Shown: in pieces, positions 1 through 6,459 of the stretch
Layout of the letters: the number at the start of each line of letters is the position of its first letter
Numbering within the stretch: position 1 is the first letter of the stretch
DNA from: a bacterium
GTDB lineage: Bacteria > Krumholzibacteriota > Krumholzibacteria > LZORAL124-64-63
Length of the DNA: 8,878 nt
Assembly (NCBI GenBank): GCA_016873405.1
Contig: VGXH01000054.1
Coordinates: forward strand, 1 to 8,878
Direction of reading: 5' to 3'
Program-made: the position numbers and the translations under genes
Notes under the pieces: model-generated
Databases searched by the model: none
What the model was told of the DNA's origin: nothing
Seen by the model: the letters and a program-made list of their open reading frames with translations, nothing else

Positions 1-101
1 CCGTTCTCGGCGGCGCCACGGAGGTCGGCGCCGGCGCGGTGATCGGCGGCGGGGCCTGGGTCACCGCCTCGGTCCCGGCCGGGACCCGCATCGTCGAGTG
101 A
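1..101 (+). CDS. Serine O-acetyltransferase-like protein, C-terminal end (partial, cut by window edge)
   Basis: The reading frame entering at base 3 gives 32 residues and then a TGA at 99-101. The peptide contains VGAGAVIGGGAWVTASVPAG, a run of hexapeptide repeats of the left-handed beta-helix type followed by the short tail seen in serine O-acetyltransferases. In that family (CysE/EpsC) the final coils read like IGDGAVIGGNVWVTxSVPPGT, and the match here is close. The enzyme would acetylate L-serine with acetyl-CoA, the first step of cysteine synthesis, in the cytoplasm. Because only the last two or three coils are visible, another hexapeptide acetyltransferase (sugar, maltose or UDP-sugar type) cannot be excluded. 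The next gene starts 31 bases later on the same strand, so co-transcription is possible, but there is no functional link I can argue. Confidence 0.6.
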   Translation, partial: VLGGATEVGAGAVIGGGAWVTASVPAGTRIVE

Positions 102-121
102 CGCCGCCGGGCGGGTGTGGT

Positions 122-125
122 AGGA
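122..125 (+). promoter_or_regulatory. Ribosome binding site of the M1 peptidase
   Basis: AGGA lies 7 bases before the ATG at 133. A second ATG follows directly at 136. The spacing favours the first ATG, though either would give practically the same protein. The 31-base gap to the upstream stop codon shows no convincing -35/-10 pair. The string TAGGAT overlaps this site and could be mistaken for a weak -10 box. Confidence 0.5.
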
Positions 126-132
126 TCGCGCA

Positions 133-2199
133 ATGATGAACCGAACACCATCCTGTCGCCCGTCGCGCTGCGCCCGCGCGACGCTGATCCTGCTGCTGGC
201 GCTCGCGACCGCGGCCGAAGCCGCGCCGGCCGGCCGCGAACCCGTGCACCCGGGGTTGACCCGCGCGGCCTTCCAGGCCGCCAAGGGTCTGATCGATCCG
301 GCCCTGGGCGCCGCCGCCGAGGGTCACAACGGCGCCTTCGGCGATGCCGCGGCCAACAGCGACTTCTACGACATGCTGCGCTGCGACCTGGACCTGGCGC
401 TGGATCCCGCGGCGCGGACCGTCGAGGGCGCCGTGGCGATGGTCTTCGCCGCGCGCCGCGCCGGACTGCGCGACATCACGTGCGACCTGCGGACGACGCT
501 CACGGTCGCGGGCATCGACCACGCCTCCGGCAGCCTGTCGTTCACGCACGCGGGCGACACGCTGACCGTGACGCTGCCGGCGGCGCTGGCCGACGGCCAG
601 GTCGACTCGTTCACCGTCCGCTACGGCGGCCGGCCGCTGCTGCCGGCGCTCAACCGCGGCCTGATGTTCCGCGACCGCGTGCCCGACATCAACCGCCCGC
701 AGGAGACCGTGCCGCTGATCGCCAGCATGAGCCAGCCGGCGTACGCGCAGTCGTGGTGGCCCTGCAAGGACAAGCCCGGCGACAAGTTTCAGGTCTCCCT
801 GGCGCTCACGGTGCCCGACACGCTGGTCGCCGTCTCCAACGGCGCGCTCCTGGGCGTCGAACCGGCTGGCGCCGGCCGGTCCCGCTGGCGCTGGCGCGAG
901 GCGTACCCGATCGCCTCCTACCTGGTCTCGGTCGTCGTCGGCAACCACGTGTTGCAGCAGTCGGAATGCCTGACCTCCGGCGGCACCGCGGTGCCGCTGC
1001 GCAACTGGGTCTTTCCCGAGGACGCGGCCGACGCCGCCGTCGAGTTCGCGCCGCTGTGCGAGATGATGGACGTGGCCGAGACGCGTTTCGGCACCTATCC
1101 GTTCGCCGGCGAGAAGTACGGCCACGCCGAGTTCATCTGGCCCGGGGCCATGGAACACCAGACGGTCACCTCGATCGGCTCGGTGGCGCTGGACGGCGAC
1201 GGCTCGGGCGCCTGGCTCGTGATGCACGAGCTGGCCCACCAGTGGTTCGGCGACAGCCTGACGCCGGCCACCTGGGCCGACATCTGGCTCAACGAGGGCT
1301 TCGCGACCTGGAGCGAGGCCCTCTGGGCCGAGCACACGGGCGGCACCGCGGCCTACCGCGCGTTCATGGCCGATGCCCGCAACGTGGCCGAGTGGGAGCA
1401 ACAGGGCCCCGTCCACGACCCGATGCCGGTGTTCCCGGGGCGCGTGATCTACGACAAGGGCGCCTGGATCGTGCACATGCTGCGCGGGCGCCTGGGCGAC
1501 GCCGCCTTCTTCGACCTGTTGCGGCGCTGGGCCAACGAGGGCGGGCGCCCCGGCTCCACGGTCACCACGCAGCAGTTCCTGGCCCTGGCCTCGTCGGTGG
1601 CGGGAGAGGACCTGGGTCCGTTCCTGTGGCCGTACCTGGAGAGCACGGAGCTGCCGCGCGTCGCCGCGCGCTTCGCGGTCGAGGAGGGCGACGCCGGGCC
1701 CGGCACGCGCCTGCGCGTCTCGCTGTCGCAGCACCAGCAGCCGCTCTTCGCCAACGTGTACCCGATCCGCGTGGCGACCGCGCAGGGGCCGCGCGACGTG
1801 TCGCTGCGCCTTGCCGGGGCGCTGGCCACGGCGACGTTCGAGTTCGAGTCGGCGGTCAGCGACGCCGAGCTGGATCCCGACCGCTGGCTGCTGTGGCTGC
1901 CGCTGGACGAAGGCCTGCTCGTCGAGGGCCTGCAGTCCGCTTATCCGAATCCCTCGCGCGGCGACTGGATCGTGCTGCGCTACTGGCTGGAGACGGCGCG
2001 GCCCGGCCGGCTGGCGATCCTCGACGCCCGCGGCGCGACGGTCTTCGCGCGCGACCTGCCGGCCGGCCAGGCCGGGCTGAACGAGGTCGGCTGGGACGTG
2101 AGGGATGCCCGCGGCGCGCGCGTGGCCTCGGGCGTGTACTGGGCGACGCTGGACCTCGACGGCCGCCGGTCGGTGCGCAAGTTCGCGGTCGTCCGCTGA
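133..2199 (+). CDS. Secreted M1-family zinc aminopeptidase with C-terminal FlgD-like sorting/Ig domain
   Basis: A 688-residue gluzincin that removes N-terminal residues from peptides, probably outside the cytoplasm. A signal peptide is visible: Arg-rich start, hydrophobic stretch at about 16-27, and an AEA cleavage motif at 28-30. The N-terminal beta domain (about 60-245) includes the typical QSWWPCKDKPGDK segment at 206-218. The catalytic domain carries HELAH at 365-369 and Glu388, giving the exact HEXXH-X18-E zinc site, inside the family stretch NEGFATW. The substrate-binding GAMEN motif appears as GAMEH at 338-342. Tyr440 in VIYDKGA is the expected transition-state tyrosine. From about 603, YPNPSRG opens a domain of roughly 85 residues with the pattern LAILDARG, WDVRDARG and GVYWATLDLDG. 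This pattern is typical of FlgD-like Ig or T9SS-style C-terminal domains of secreted proteins in FCB-related bacteria. The gene converges with gatD, leaving 43 bases between stop codons. The substrate is unknown. Confidence 0.93.
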   Translation: MMNRTPSCRPSRCARATLILLLALATAAEAAPAGREPVHPGLTRAAFQAAKGLIDPALGAAAEGHNGAFGDAAANSDFYDMLRCDLDLALDPAARTVEGAVAMVFAARRAGLRDITCDLRTTLTVAGIDHASGSLSFTHAGDTLTVTLPAALADGQVDSFTVRYGGRPLLPALNRGLMFRDRVPDINRPQETVPLIASMSQPAYAQSWWPCKDKPGDKFQVSLALTVPDTLVAVSNGALLGVEPAGAGRSRWRWREAYPIASYLVSVVVGNHVLQQSECLTSGGTAVPLRNWVFPEDAADAAVEFAPLCEMMDVAETRFGTYPFAGEKYGHAEFIWPGAMEHQTVTSIGSVALDGDGSGAWLVMHELAHQWFGDSLTPATWADIWLNEGFATWSEALWAEHTGGTAAYRAFMADARNVAEWEQQGPVHDPMPVFPGRVIYDKGAWIVHMLRGRLGDAAFFDLLRRWANEGGRPGSTVTTQQFLALASSVAGEDLGPFLWPYLESTELPRVAARFAVEEGDAGPGTRLRVSLSQHQQPLFANVYPIRVATAQGPRDVSLRLAGALATATFEFESAVSDAELDPDRWLLWLPLDEGLLVEGLQSAYPNPSRGDWIVLRYWLETARPGRLAILDARGATVFARDLPAGQAGLNEVGWDVRDARGARVASGVYWATLDLDGRRSVRKFAVVR

Positions 2200-2242
2200 C
2201 CTCGCGGGCGGCCGCCGACCGGACCGCGCCGACGCGCCGCGC

Positions 2243-3640
2243 CTACTTCCAGTGGGACGAGATGAAGTCCGAAACCTCGGGACTGCCGCCCTGCAGAACC
2301 AGGTAGCCGTCGTGCGGCTCGCGGTCGGTGATCTCGCCGTTGACCGGCGTCAGCATCAGGCGCCGGACCTCGGCCGGGTCGTCGCTCTGGCCCAGCGCCC
2401 AGCCCAGCTTCACGTAGGCGACCTCCGGCAGCATGTTGGCCGCCGGAATGACGCCCAGCTCCATCAGCTCCCGCCCGGTCTCGTAGACGTACATCTGCAC
2501 GTAGCCCCACATCGTCTGCACCGTCATGTAGACGTGCACGCCGGCCGCGCGAGCGCGGTCGAGCGCCGGATACAGCGGCTTGTTCACGTGGCCCAGCCCC
2601 GTGCCGGCGATCACGATGCCGCGGTAGCCGTTGTCGATCAGCGAGTCGATGATGTCGGGCTTCATGTTCGGGTAGTAGTAGACCAGCGAGACGCGGTCGT
2701 CGAAGACGGCCTTCAGGTCCACCTTCCGGGCCGCGGCGCGCCGGCGGTAGTCGTCGCGCAGGGGCGTGACGCCCACGGCGTCGACCTTGGCCAGCGGGAT
2801 GTCGCTGAGCGTGCGGAACGTGGAGCGATAGCTGCTGTGCATCTTGCGCACGCGCGTGCCGCGGTGCAGCAGGCCGTACTCGTCGCTGGTGGGCCCGAAC
2901 ATGCAGACCATCACCTCGGCGATGTCGGAGGTGGCGGCGGTCCGGGTGGCGTTCATCAGGTTGATGGCGGCGTCGGAGCTGGGCCGGTCGCTGCTGCGCT
3001 GGCTGCCGACCATGACCACCGGCACCGGCAGGTCCTGCAGCATGAAGCTGAGCGCGGCGGCCGTGTGGTGCATGGTGTCGGTGCCGTGGCCGACCACGAT
3101 GCCGGCGACGCCCTTCTCCACCTCCGCGGCGATCGCGCGCGCCGTCCCCATCCACTGCTCCGGTCCCATGTTCTCCGAGAACACGCCGTAGAGCTTCTCG
3201 GTCTCCATGTTGCAGATGTCGGCCAGCTCCGGCACCGAGCCGTACAGTTCGCCGGGGCTGAAGGCGGGGATCACGGCGCCCGTGCGGTAGTCCAGCCGGC
3301 TGGCGATGGTGCCGCCGGTGCCCAGCAGCTTCACGCGCGGCTTGCCGGGGTCGTGGGGGAACTGGCGCTCCGGGATCTGGTAGCGCGCCTCCTTGCGGCC
3401 GTGCACGGTGATGCGGCGCACGGTGTCGTGGCGGACGCCGATGTTGTAGCCGGTCTCCAGCTTCAGCACGATGTGGTCGGCGTCGGCGGTCTCGCTCCGC
3501 GGCAGGATCAGGCCCGAGAAGTCGCCGCGCGAGGTGTGCAGCGTGGCCTCGCTCCAGACCGGCGCCTGCTGGGCGCGCAGCAGGTCCAGCGTGGGGGAAC
3601 GGTAGCCCTTGAACTCGCCGTTGTCGCTGCCGGTGCTCAT
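2243..3640 (-). CDS. gatD: Archaeal-type Glu-tRNA(Gln) amidotransferase subunit D (asparaginase-like ammonia donor)
   Basis: A 465-residue cytoplasmic protein that supplies ammonia from Asn or Gln to GatE, for converting Glu-tRNA(Gln) to Gln-tRNA(Gln). Residues about 28-78 form the small N-terminal beta domain of GatD, with the signature IVLKLETGYNIG at 57-68. This separates it from plain L-asparaginases, which lack the domain. The asparaginase fold follows. It has GTGGTIAS at 107-114 (nucleophile Thr111), HGTDTMHHTA at 185-194 (Thr187, Asp188), GSQR at 212-215 and Lys266 in RKMHSS. The order and spacing match the Thr, Thr-Asp, Lys set known for archaeal GatD. Length is slightly above the roughly 435 residues usual in archaea. 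The ATG at 3640-3638 overlaps the gatE stop by one base and follows AAGGAGG at 7 bases, so it is preferred over starts in the open frame further upstream, which lies inside gatE. It ends with TAG at 2245-2243. Confidence 0.93.
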   Translation of the reverse strand: MSTGSDNGEFKGYRSPTLDLLRAQQAPVWSEATLHTSRGDFSGLILPRSETADADHIVLKLETGYNIGVRHDTVRRITVHGRKEARYQIPERQFPHDPGKPRVKLLGTGGTIASRLDYRTGAVIPAFSPGELYGSVPELADICNMETEKLYGVFSENMGPEQWMGTARAIAAEVEKGVAGIVVGHGTDTMHHTAAALSFMLQDLPVPVVMVGSQRSSDRPSSDAAINLMNATRTAATSDIAEVMVCMFGPTSDEYGLLHRGTRVRKMHSSYRSTFRTLSDIPLAKVDAVGVTPLRDDYRRRAAARKVDLKAVFDDRVSLVYYYPNMKPDIIDSLIDNGYRGIVIAGTGLGHVNKPLYPALDRARAAGVHVYMTVQTMWGYVQMYVYETGRELMELGVIPAANMLPEVAYVKLGWALGQSDDPAEVRRLMLTPVNGEITDREPHDGYLVLQGGSPEVSDFISSHWK

Positions 3641-5580
3641 CAGCGCGCCTCCTTCGCCGCCACGGCGACCCATTCGCGGACCAGGCTGCCGGCCACGCGA
3701 CCGCGCAGCGGCGGCATGACCCGGCCCATGTGGGCATGTTCGCGCTTCGCGGCCTCGTCCGGCGCGCCGACGCCGCCGTCGGCCAGCGCGTCCGCCCAGG
3801 CGGCGGCGAACAGCCGCCGCGCCTCGTCGTCGCCGGCGCGCTGCGGCACCTCGTCCTCGGCGGTCCAGGCGGCCTCCGGGATCACGGCGCCGGTAGCCAG
3901 GTCGCGCACCAGCGCCTCCCACCACGGCCCTGCCGCCCTGAGGCTGGCCGGCCGCGGGCATTCGCGGTCCAGCAGCAGCGAGGCCAGCCGATGCGGTCCG
4001 AACGCGCAGCCGTCCGGCAGCAGCGTCACCAGATGCTCGAACAGGTCCCAGGCCCGGTGGCGGGCCAGGCGCGCCGCCAGGTCCTCGCCCACGCCCAGGG
4101 CGCGCAGGCGCTCCCGGCGCTCCCACGGGCGCAGCGGCAGGCGCGCGGCGATGCCGTCGATCCGGGCGTCCTCCAGGCGGATGGGCGGCAGATCGGTGTC
4201 GGGATACATGCGGTCGGCGCCCGGCAGGATCCGCTCGAAGCCGTTGGTGCCGTCGTCCAGGGCCTGGCGCGTCTCGTTGGGCACTCCGCGCACGGCGTCG
4301 CGGGCGCGCAGGGCGACCTCGCGCACCGCGGTCTCGACGTCGCGGCGCGAGCCCCAGACCACCACCACCGGCACGTCCGGTTCGGCACCGCAGGCCTTGA
4401 CCACGCGCTCCCACTCGCCGCTGGACAGCGAGGGCGCGTTCTGCGAAGAGGCGACCAGGTTCGGCAGGTCGTCGAGGCAGGCGATCACCCGCACGCGGTC
4501 GCTGATCTCCTTGAGGAACGAGGTGCGGGGCTGGGTCGGCGCCTCGAGCAGTCCCTGGAAGCCCGGAAGCGGGATGGCCCCCACGATGGCGCCCTGGGCC
4601 ACCGCCTGCGCGACGTAGCCGCAGGCCGTGCCGCGCACCTGCGGCGTGACGTCGACCATGCGGTCGCCGATCGATTCGGCGGTGACGCCGCGCCTGGCCA
4701 GCTCGCTGCGGATCCCCAGCAGCGAGCGCTGGCGCAGGGCCTCGTTATGCGTCAGGCGGCCCACCTCGCGCAGGCTGGGCACGCCCTTGATCTCCACGCG
4801 CGTGCCGCCTTCGACGCTGACGTTCACGTCCTGCCGCGCCGCGCCGGCGCCCGTGCGCACCATGCCGCCGCTGCGCGCCAGCCAGCGCAGCAGCTGGCCG
4901 ACGGCCATCGCCTCCTGGGGCGTGCGCATGTCCGGGTCGGTCACGGTCTCGATCAGCGGCATGCCCAGGCGGTCGGTGCGGTAGACGCGCCGGTGGCCCT
5001 TGTCGCTGACCTCGCGGCAGCTGTCCTCCTCGAGGCTGATCTGGCGGATCCGCACGCCGCGAGCGCCGAAGGGGACGCGCCCGTCGGTGCCGACGATGGC
5101 GGTGCGCTGGAAAAAGGTGGGGATGGAGCCGTCGAGGTACTGCTTGCGGGTGATGTGGACCTCGCTGACGACGTTGCAGCCCAGCAGCATGGCCATCAAC
5201 AGGCTGCCGTCCAGGGCGTCGTCGTCCATCTCGAACGGCGGGGCGTCGTCCATCTCGTAGGTGCAGACCGTCTCGCGATCCAGCAGGTAGACGATCTCCT
5301 TGCGCGTCTTGAACTCCATCAGGGCGGTGCCGTCGTACTCGCCCATCTCCGAGAGCGTGGGACGCATGTGGCGGAGGATCTCGGCGTCGTGCCGGTCGCG
5401 GTGGTAGCGCCCGGCCGGGCAGCGGCAGAAGAGCTTGCGGGCGGTCAGCAGCTGCTGGTGGATCTCCAGCCCGCAGCGGAAGCCGAGCGCGTGGTAGTCG
5501 TCGTCGGTCAGCGTGCCCCAGGCGGGCAGCGGCTGCAGGAGCCACGGGTCCGACAGTCGGTAGCGGCTGGACAGGGACAA
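3640..5580 (-). CDS. gatE: Archaeal-type Glu-tRNA(Gln) amidotransferase subunit E (kinase/transamidase)
   Basis: GatE phosphorylates the glutamyl group on tRNA(Gln) with ATP and amidates it with ammonia from GatD. From the TTG at 5580 it has 646 residues, close to archaeal GatE (about 620-635) and longer than bacterial GatB (about 480). The core starts at about 29 with YHALGFRCGLEIHQQL, then KLFCRCP (Cys52 and Cys54), RPTLSEMGEYD, RKQYLDGS, RTDRLGMPLIET at 201-212 and RQDVNVSV at 249-256. Residues about 300-450 contain IPLPGFQGLL, LVASSQNAP and VPNETRQAL at 433-441. These belong to the AspRS-like GAD insertion that marks GatE and is absent from GatB. RMYPDTDLPPI at 457-467 follows, and the C-terminal helical domain ends in MGRVMPPLRGRV. 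The TTG at 5580 is chosen because AGGAAGG lies 9 bases before it. An in-frame TTG at 5664 has no such site and lies inside the palindrome. The region before the core is about 25-30 residues longer than is common. Its stop overlaps the gatD start (TGATG), which implies coupled translation. Confidence 0.93.
   Translation of the reverse strand: MSLSSRYRLSDPWLLQPLPAWGTLTDDDYHALGFRCGLEIHQQLLTARKLFCRCPAGRYHRDRHDAEILRHMRPTLSEMGEYDGTALMEFKTRKEIVYLLDRETVCTYEMDDAPPFEMDDDALDGSLLMAMLLGCNVVSEVHITRKQYLDGSIPTFFQRTAIVGTDGRVPFGARGVRIRQISLEEDSCREVSDKGHRRVYRTDRLGMPLIETVTDPDMRTPQEAMAVGQLLRWLARSGGMVRTGAGAARQDVNVSVEGGTRVEIKGVPSLREVGRLTHNEALRQRSLLGIRSELARRGVTAESIGDRMVDVTPQVRGTACGYVAQAVAQGAIVGAIPLPGFQGLLEAPTQPRTSFLKEISDRVRVIACLDDLPNLVASSQNAPSLSSGEWERVVKACGAEPDVPVVVVWGSRRDVETAVREVALRARDAVRGVPNETRQALDDGTNGFERILPGADRMYPDTDLPPIRLEDARIDGIAARLPLRPWERRERLRALGVGEDLAARLARHRAWDLFEHLVTLLPDGCAFGPHRLASLLLDRECPRPASLRAAGPWWEALVRDLATGAVIPEAAWTAEDEVPQRAGDDEARRLFAAAWADALADGGVGAPDEAAKREHAHMGRVMPPLRGRVAGSLVREWVAVAAKEAR
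3648..3654 (-). promoter_or_regulatory. Ribosome binding site of gatD, inside the end of gatE
   Basis: On the minus strand AAGGAGG, an almost perfect anti-16S match, stands 7 bases before the gatD ATG and within the last codons of gatE. It fixes the gatD start at 3640 and, with the TGATG overlap, suggests that ribosomes ending gatE restart on gatD. This would give the matched amounts a heterodimer needs. Confidence 0.75.
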
Positions 5581-5589
5581 GGCGACCCA

Positions 5590-5596
5590 CCTTCCT
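5590..5596 (-). promoter_or_regulatory. Ribosome binding site deciding the gatE start
   Basis: AGGAAGG on the minus strand precedes a TTG codon (5580-5578) by 9 bases. It is the only strong Shine-Dalgarno match in front of the conserved GatE core. It therefore supports the TTG start at 5580 over the TTG at 5664. Confidence 0.55.
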
Positions 5597-5658
5597 GCGG
5601 CTGCGGGCGCTCCCGGCGGGCAGGCCGGGCCCGGGACAGGGGCCCCAAACAGGATGCC

Positions 5659-5674
5659 TGTCAACCGGTTGACA
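5659..5674. promoter_or_regulatory. Perfect 16-bp palindrome, candidate Rex operator
   Basis: TGTCAACCGGTTGACA is a perfect inverted repeat with two 8-base halves. Known Rex operators in several bacteria follow TTGTGAA-N4-TTCACAA. The present half-site TGTCAA differs from TGTGAA by one base, and the 4-base centre has the right length. It lies 115 bases before the rex start codon. It covers the -35 box of the predicted rex promoter and the predicted transcription start of the gatE promoter, a position where a bound repressor could block both. That it is an operator is well supported by symmetry and position. That Rex is the protein bound is inferred from proximity and the similar motif. Confidence 0.6.
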
Positions 5675-5697
5675 CGTGATTAGATTCCGAATATGGT
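5669..5697 (+). promoter_or_regulatory. Predicted sigma70-type promoter of rex
   Basis: A perfect -35 box TTGACA (5669-5674) is followed after exactly 17 bases by TATGGT (5692-5697), which matches four of six consensus positions including the key TA and last T. Transcription would start near 5704, leaving a leader of about 86 bases before the GTG of rex. The -35 box is the right half of the palindrome. The stretch 5675-5715 is clearly more AT-rich than its surroundings. Confidence 0.6.
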
Positions 5698-5707
5698 GAA
5701 TCGTCAA
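5679..5707 (-). promoter_or_regulatory. Predicted sigma70-type promoter of gatE-gatD
   Basis: Read on the minus strand, TTGACG (5707-5702, five of six) is followed after 17 bases by TCTAAT (5684-5679, five of six). The start of transcription would be near 5672, inside the palindrome, and the leader before the gatE TTG about 90 bases. The promoter occupies nearly the same bases as the rex promoter on the other strand, so RNA polymerase could hardly sit on both at once. Confidence 0.55.
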
Positions 5708-5777
5708 ACAGGTAACAAGCCGCCGCGATGGCCGAAGCCGGGGCCGTGCCGGCGCCGGCGCGTTTGCCAAGAGAGCC

Positions 5778-5783
5778 GGGAGG
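5778..5783 (+). promoter_or_regulatory. Ribosome binding site of rex
   Basis: GGGAGG lies 6 bases before the GTG at 5790. It decides the start: no ATG stands at the beginning of the conserved Rex N-terminus, and the first internal Met is residue 31, inside the DNA-binding domain. Confidence 0.65.
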
Positions 5784-5789
5784 CGGTCC

Positions 5790-6452
5790 GTGCGCAAGAT
5801 CAGGCGGCATTCCGAAGTTCCCGAGGCGACCATCCAGCGCCTCCCGCGCTACCTGGAGAAGCTCAAGCTGCTGCAGGCGATGCGGGTCGAGGACGTCTCC
5901 AGCCGCCAGCTGGCCGAGTCGCTGGACATCAAGGCCAGCCAGCTCAGGCACGACTTCCACTACTTCGGCGGCTTCAGCCGCCCCGGCCGCCCGTACCAGG
6001 TGGGCAAGCTGGTGCCGGCGCTCGAGGAGATCATCGGCGTGGCCGAGCCGCAGCCGGTGGCGATCGTCGGGGCCGGCCACCTGGGCCAGGCGCTGGCCAA
6101 TTACGGCAACCTGGAGGTGCAGGGCTTTCCCGTGCGGGGGATCTTCGACGCCAACCCGCGGCTGGTGGGCCTGGAGATCCGCGGCCAGCCGGTGCGGGAC
6201 ATGGACGAACTGGAGGCGGTCGTCGCCGCCGAGGGCATCCGCATCGCGATCCTGACCGTGCCGGCGCAGCACGCGCAGGCGGTGACCGACCGGCTGGTGA
6301 AGGCCGGCATCGTCGGCATCGTCAACTTCGCCCCGACCGACCTGAAGGTGGCCGGCACGGTGGCAGTGCGCAACGAGCGCCTGGCCGTCGGCATCATGGC
6401 GCTCAGCTTCAAGGTCAAGTGCATTCTCGAGGGCGACTGCGGGGCCGGGTAG
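5790..6452 (+). CDS. rex: Redox-sensing transcriptional repressor Rex
   Basis: A 220-residue cytoplasmic homodimeric repressor that reads the NADH/NAD+ ratio: it binds DNA when NADH is low and leaves it when NADH rises. The N-terminal winged helix (about 1-78) begins with VPEATIQRLPRYLEKLK at 10-26, then has the recognition region SRQLAESLDIKASQLRHDF and YFGGFSRPGRPYQV at 58-71, all typical of Rex. The Rossmann domain shows the dinucleotide motif GAGHLG at 94-99, and Asp120 at the end of the second strand where NADH-binding proteins carry an acidic residue. The block NFAPTDLKVAG at 179-189 and the final helix that swaps between subunits follow. Length is normal for the family (about 205-225). 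Two Cys (211, 217) in the short tail are extra and of unknown meaning. The gene diverges from gatE over a palindrome that may be its own operator. It ends 7 bases from the stop of the convergent DUF5916 gene. Confidence 0.95.
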   Translation: MRKIRRHSEVPEATIQRLPRYLEKLKLLQAMRVEDVSSRQLAESLDIKASQLRHDFHYFGGFSRPGRPYQVGKLVPALEEIIGVAEPQPVAIVGAGHLGQALANYGNLEVQGFPVRGIFDANPRLVGLEIRGQPVRDMDELEAVVAAEGIRIAILTVPAQHAQAVTDRLVKAGIVGIVNFAPTDLKVAGTVAVRNERLAVGIMALSFKVKCILEGDCGAG

Positions 6453-6459
6453 GCCGCCC

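Noticed and set aside
2200..2242. Possible terminator between the convergent M1 peptidase and gatD genes
   Set aside because: There is a GGCGGCCGCC palindrome but no loop and no T-run on either side, so it cannot be told from GC-rich background.
2243..3640. Plain L-asparaginase instead of GatD
   Set aside because: The N-terminal domain with LKLETGYNIG, the total length and the overlapping gatE partner are GatD features that ordinary asparaginases lack.
3641..4414. Upstream extension of gatD to a 723-codon frame
   Set aside because: The extra 258 residues lie wholly inside gatE in another frame and have low-complexity composition. The ATG at 3640 has an excellent ribosome binding site and gives the normal GatD length.
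2105..4618. Long plus-strand open frame (837 codons) over gatD and gatE; similar long frames antisense to the other genes, such as 61-1734 (-) and 6541-8841 (+)
   Set aside because: They are rich in Arg, Ala, Gly and His without recognisable domains, and they mirror the codon pattern of real genes on the other strand. In DNA of this GC content stop codons are rare, so such shadows are expected.
5581..5664. gatE start at the TTG at 5664
   Set aside because: No Shine-Dalgarno site precedes it, it lies inside the palindrome and would be only about 8 bases from the predicted transcription start, and the added residues are Pro/Ala/Gly-rich with no similarity to GatE.
5704..5789. Riboswitch or leader RNA in front of rex
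   Set aside because: The 86-base leader shows no conserved riboswitch core, long stem or terminator/antiterminator pair that I can identify.
6453..6459. Terminator between the convergent rex and DUF5916 genes
   Set aside because: Only 7 bases separate the stop codons and no hairpin with a T-run is seen; any terminator must lie within the opposing coding region.
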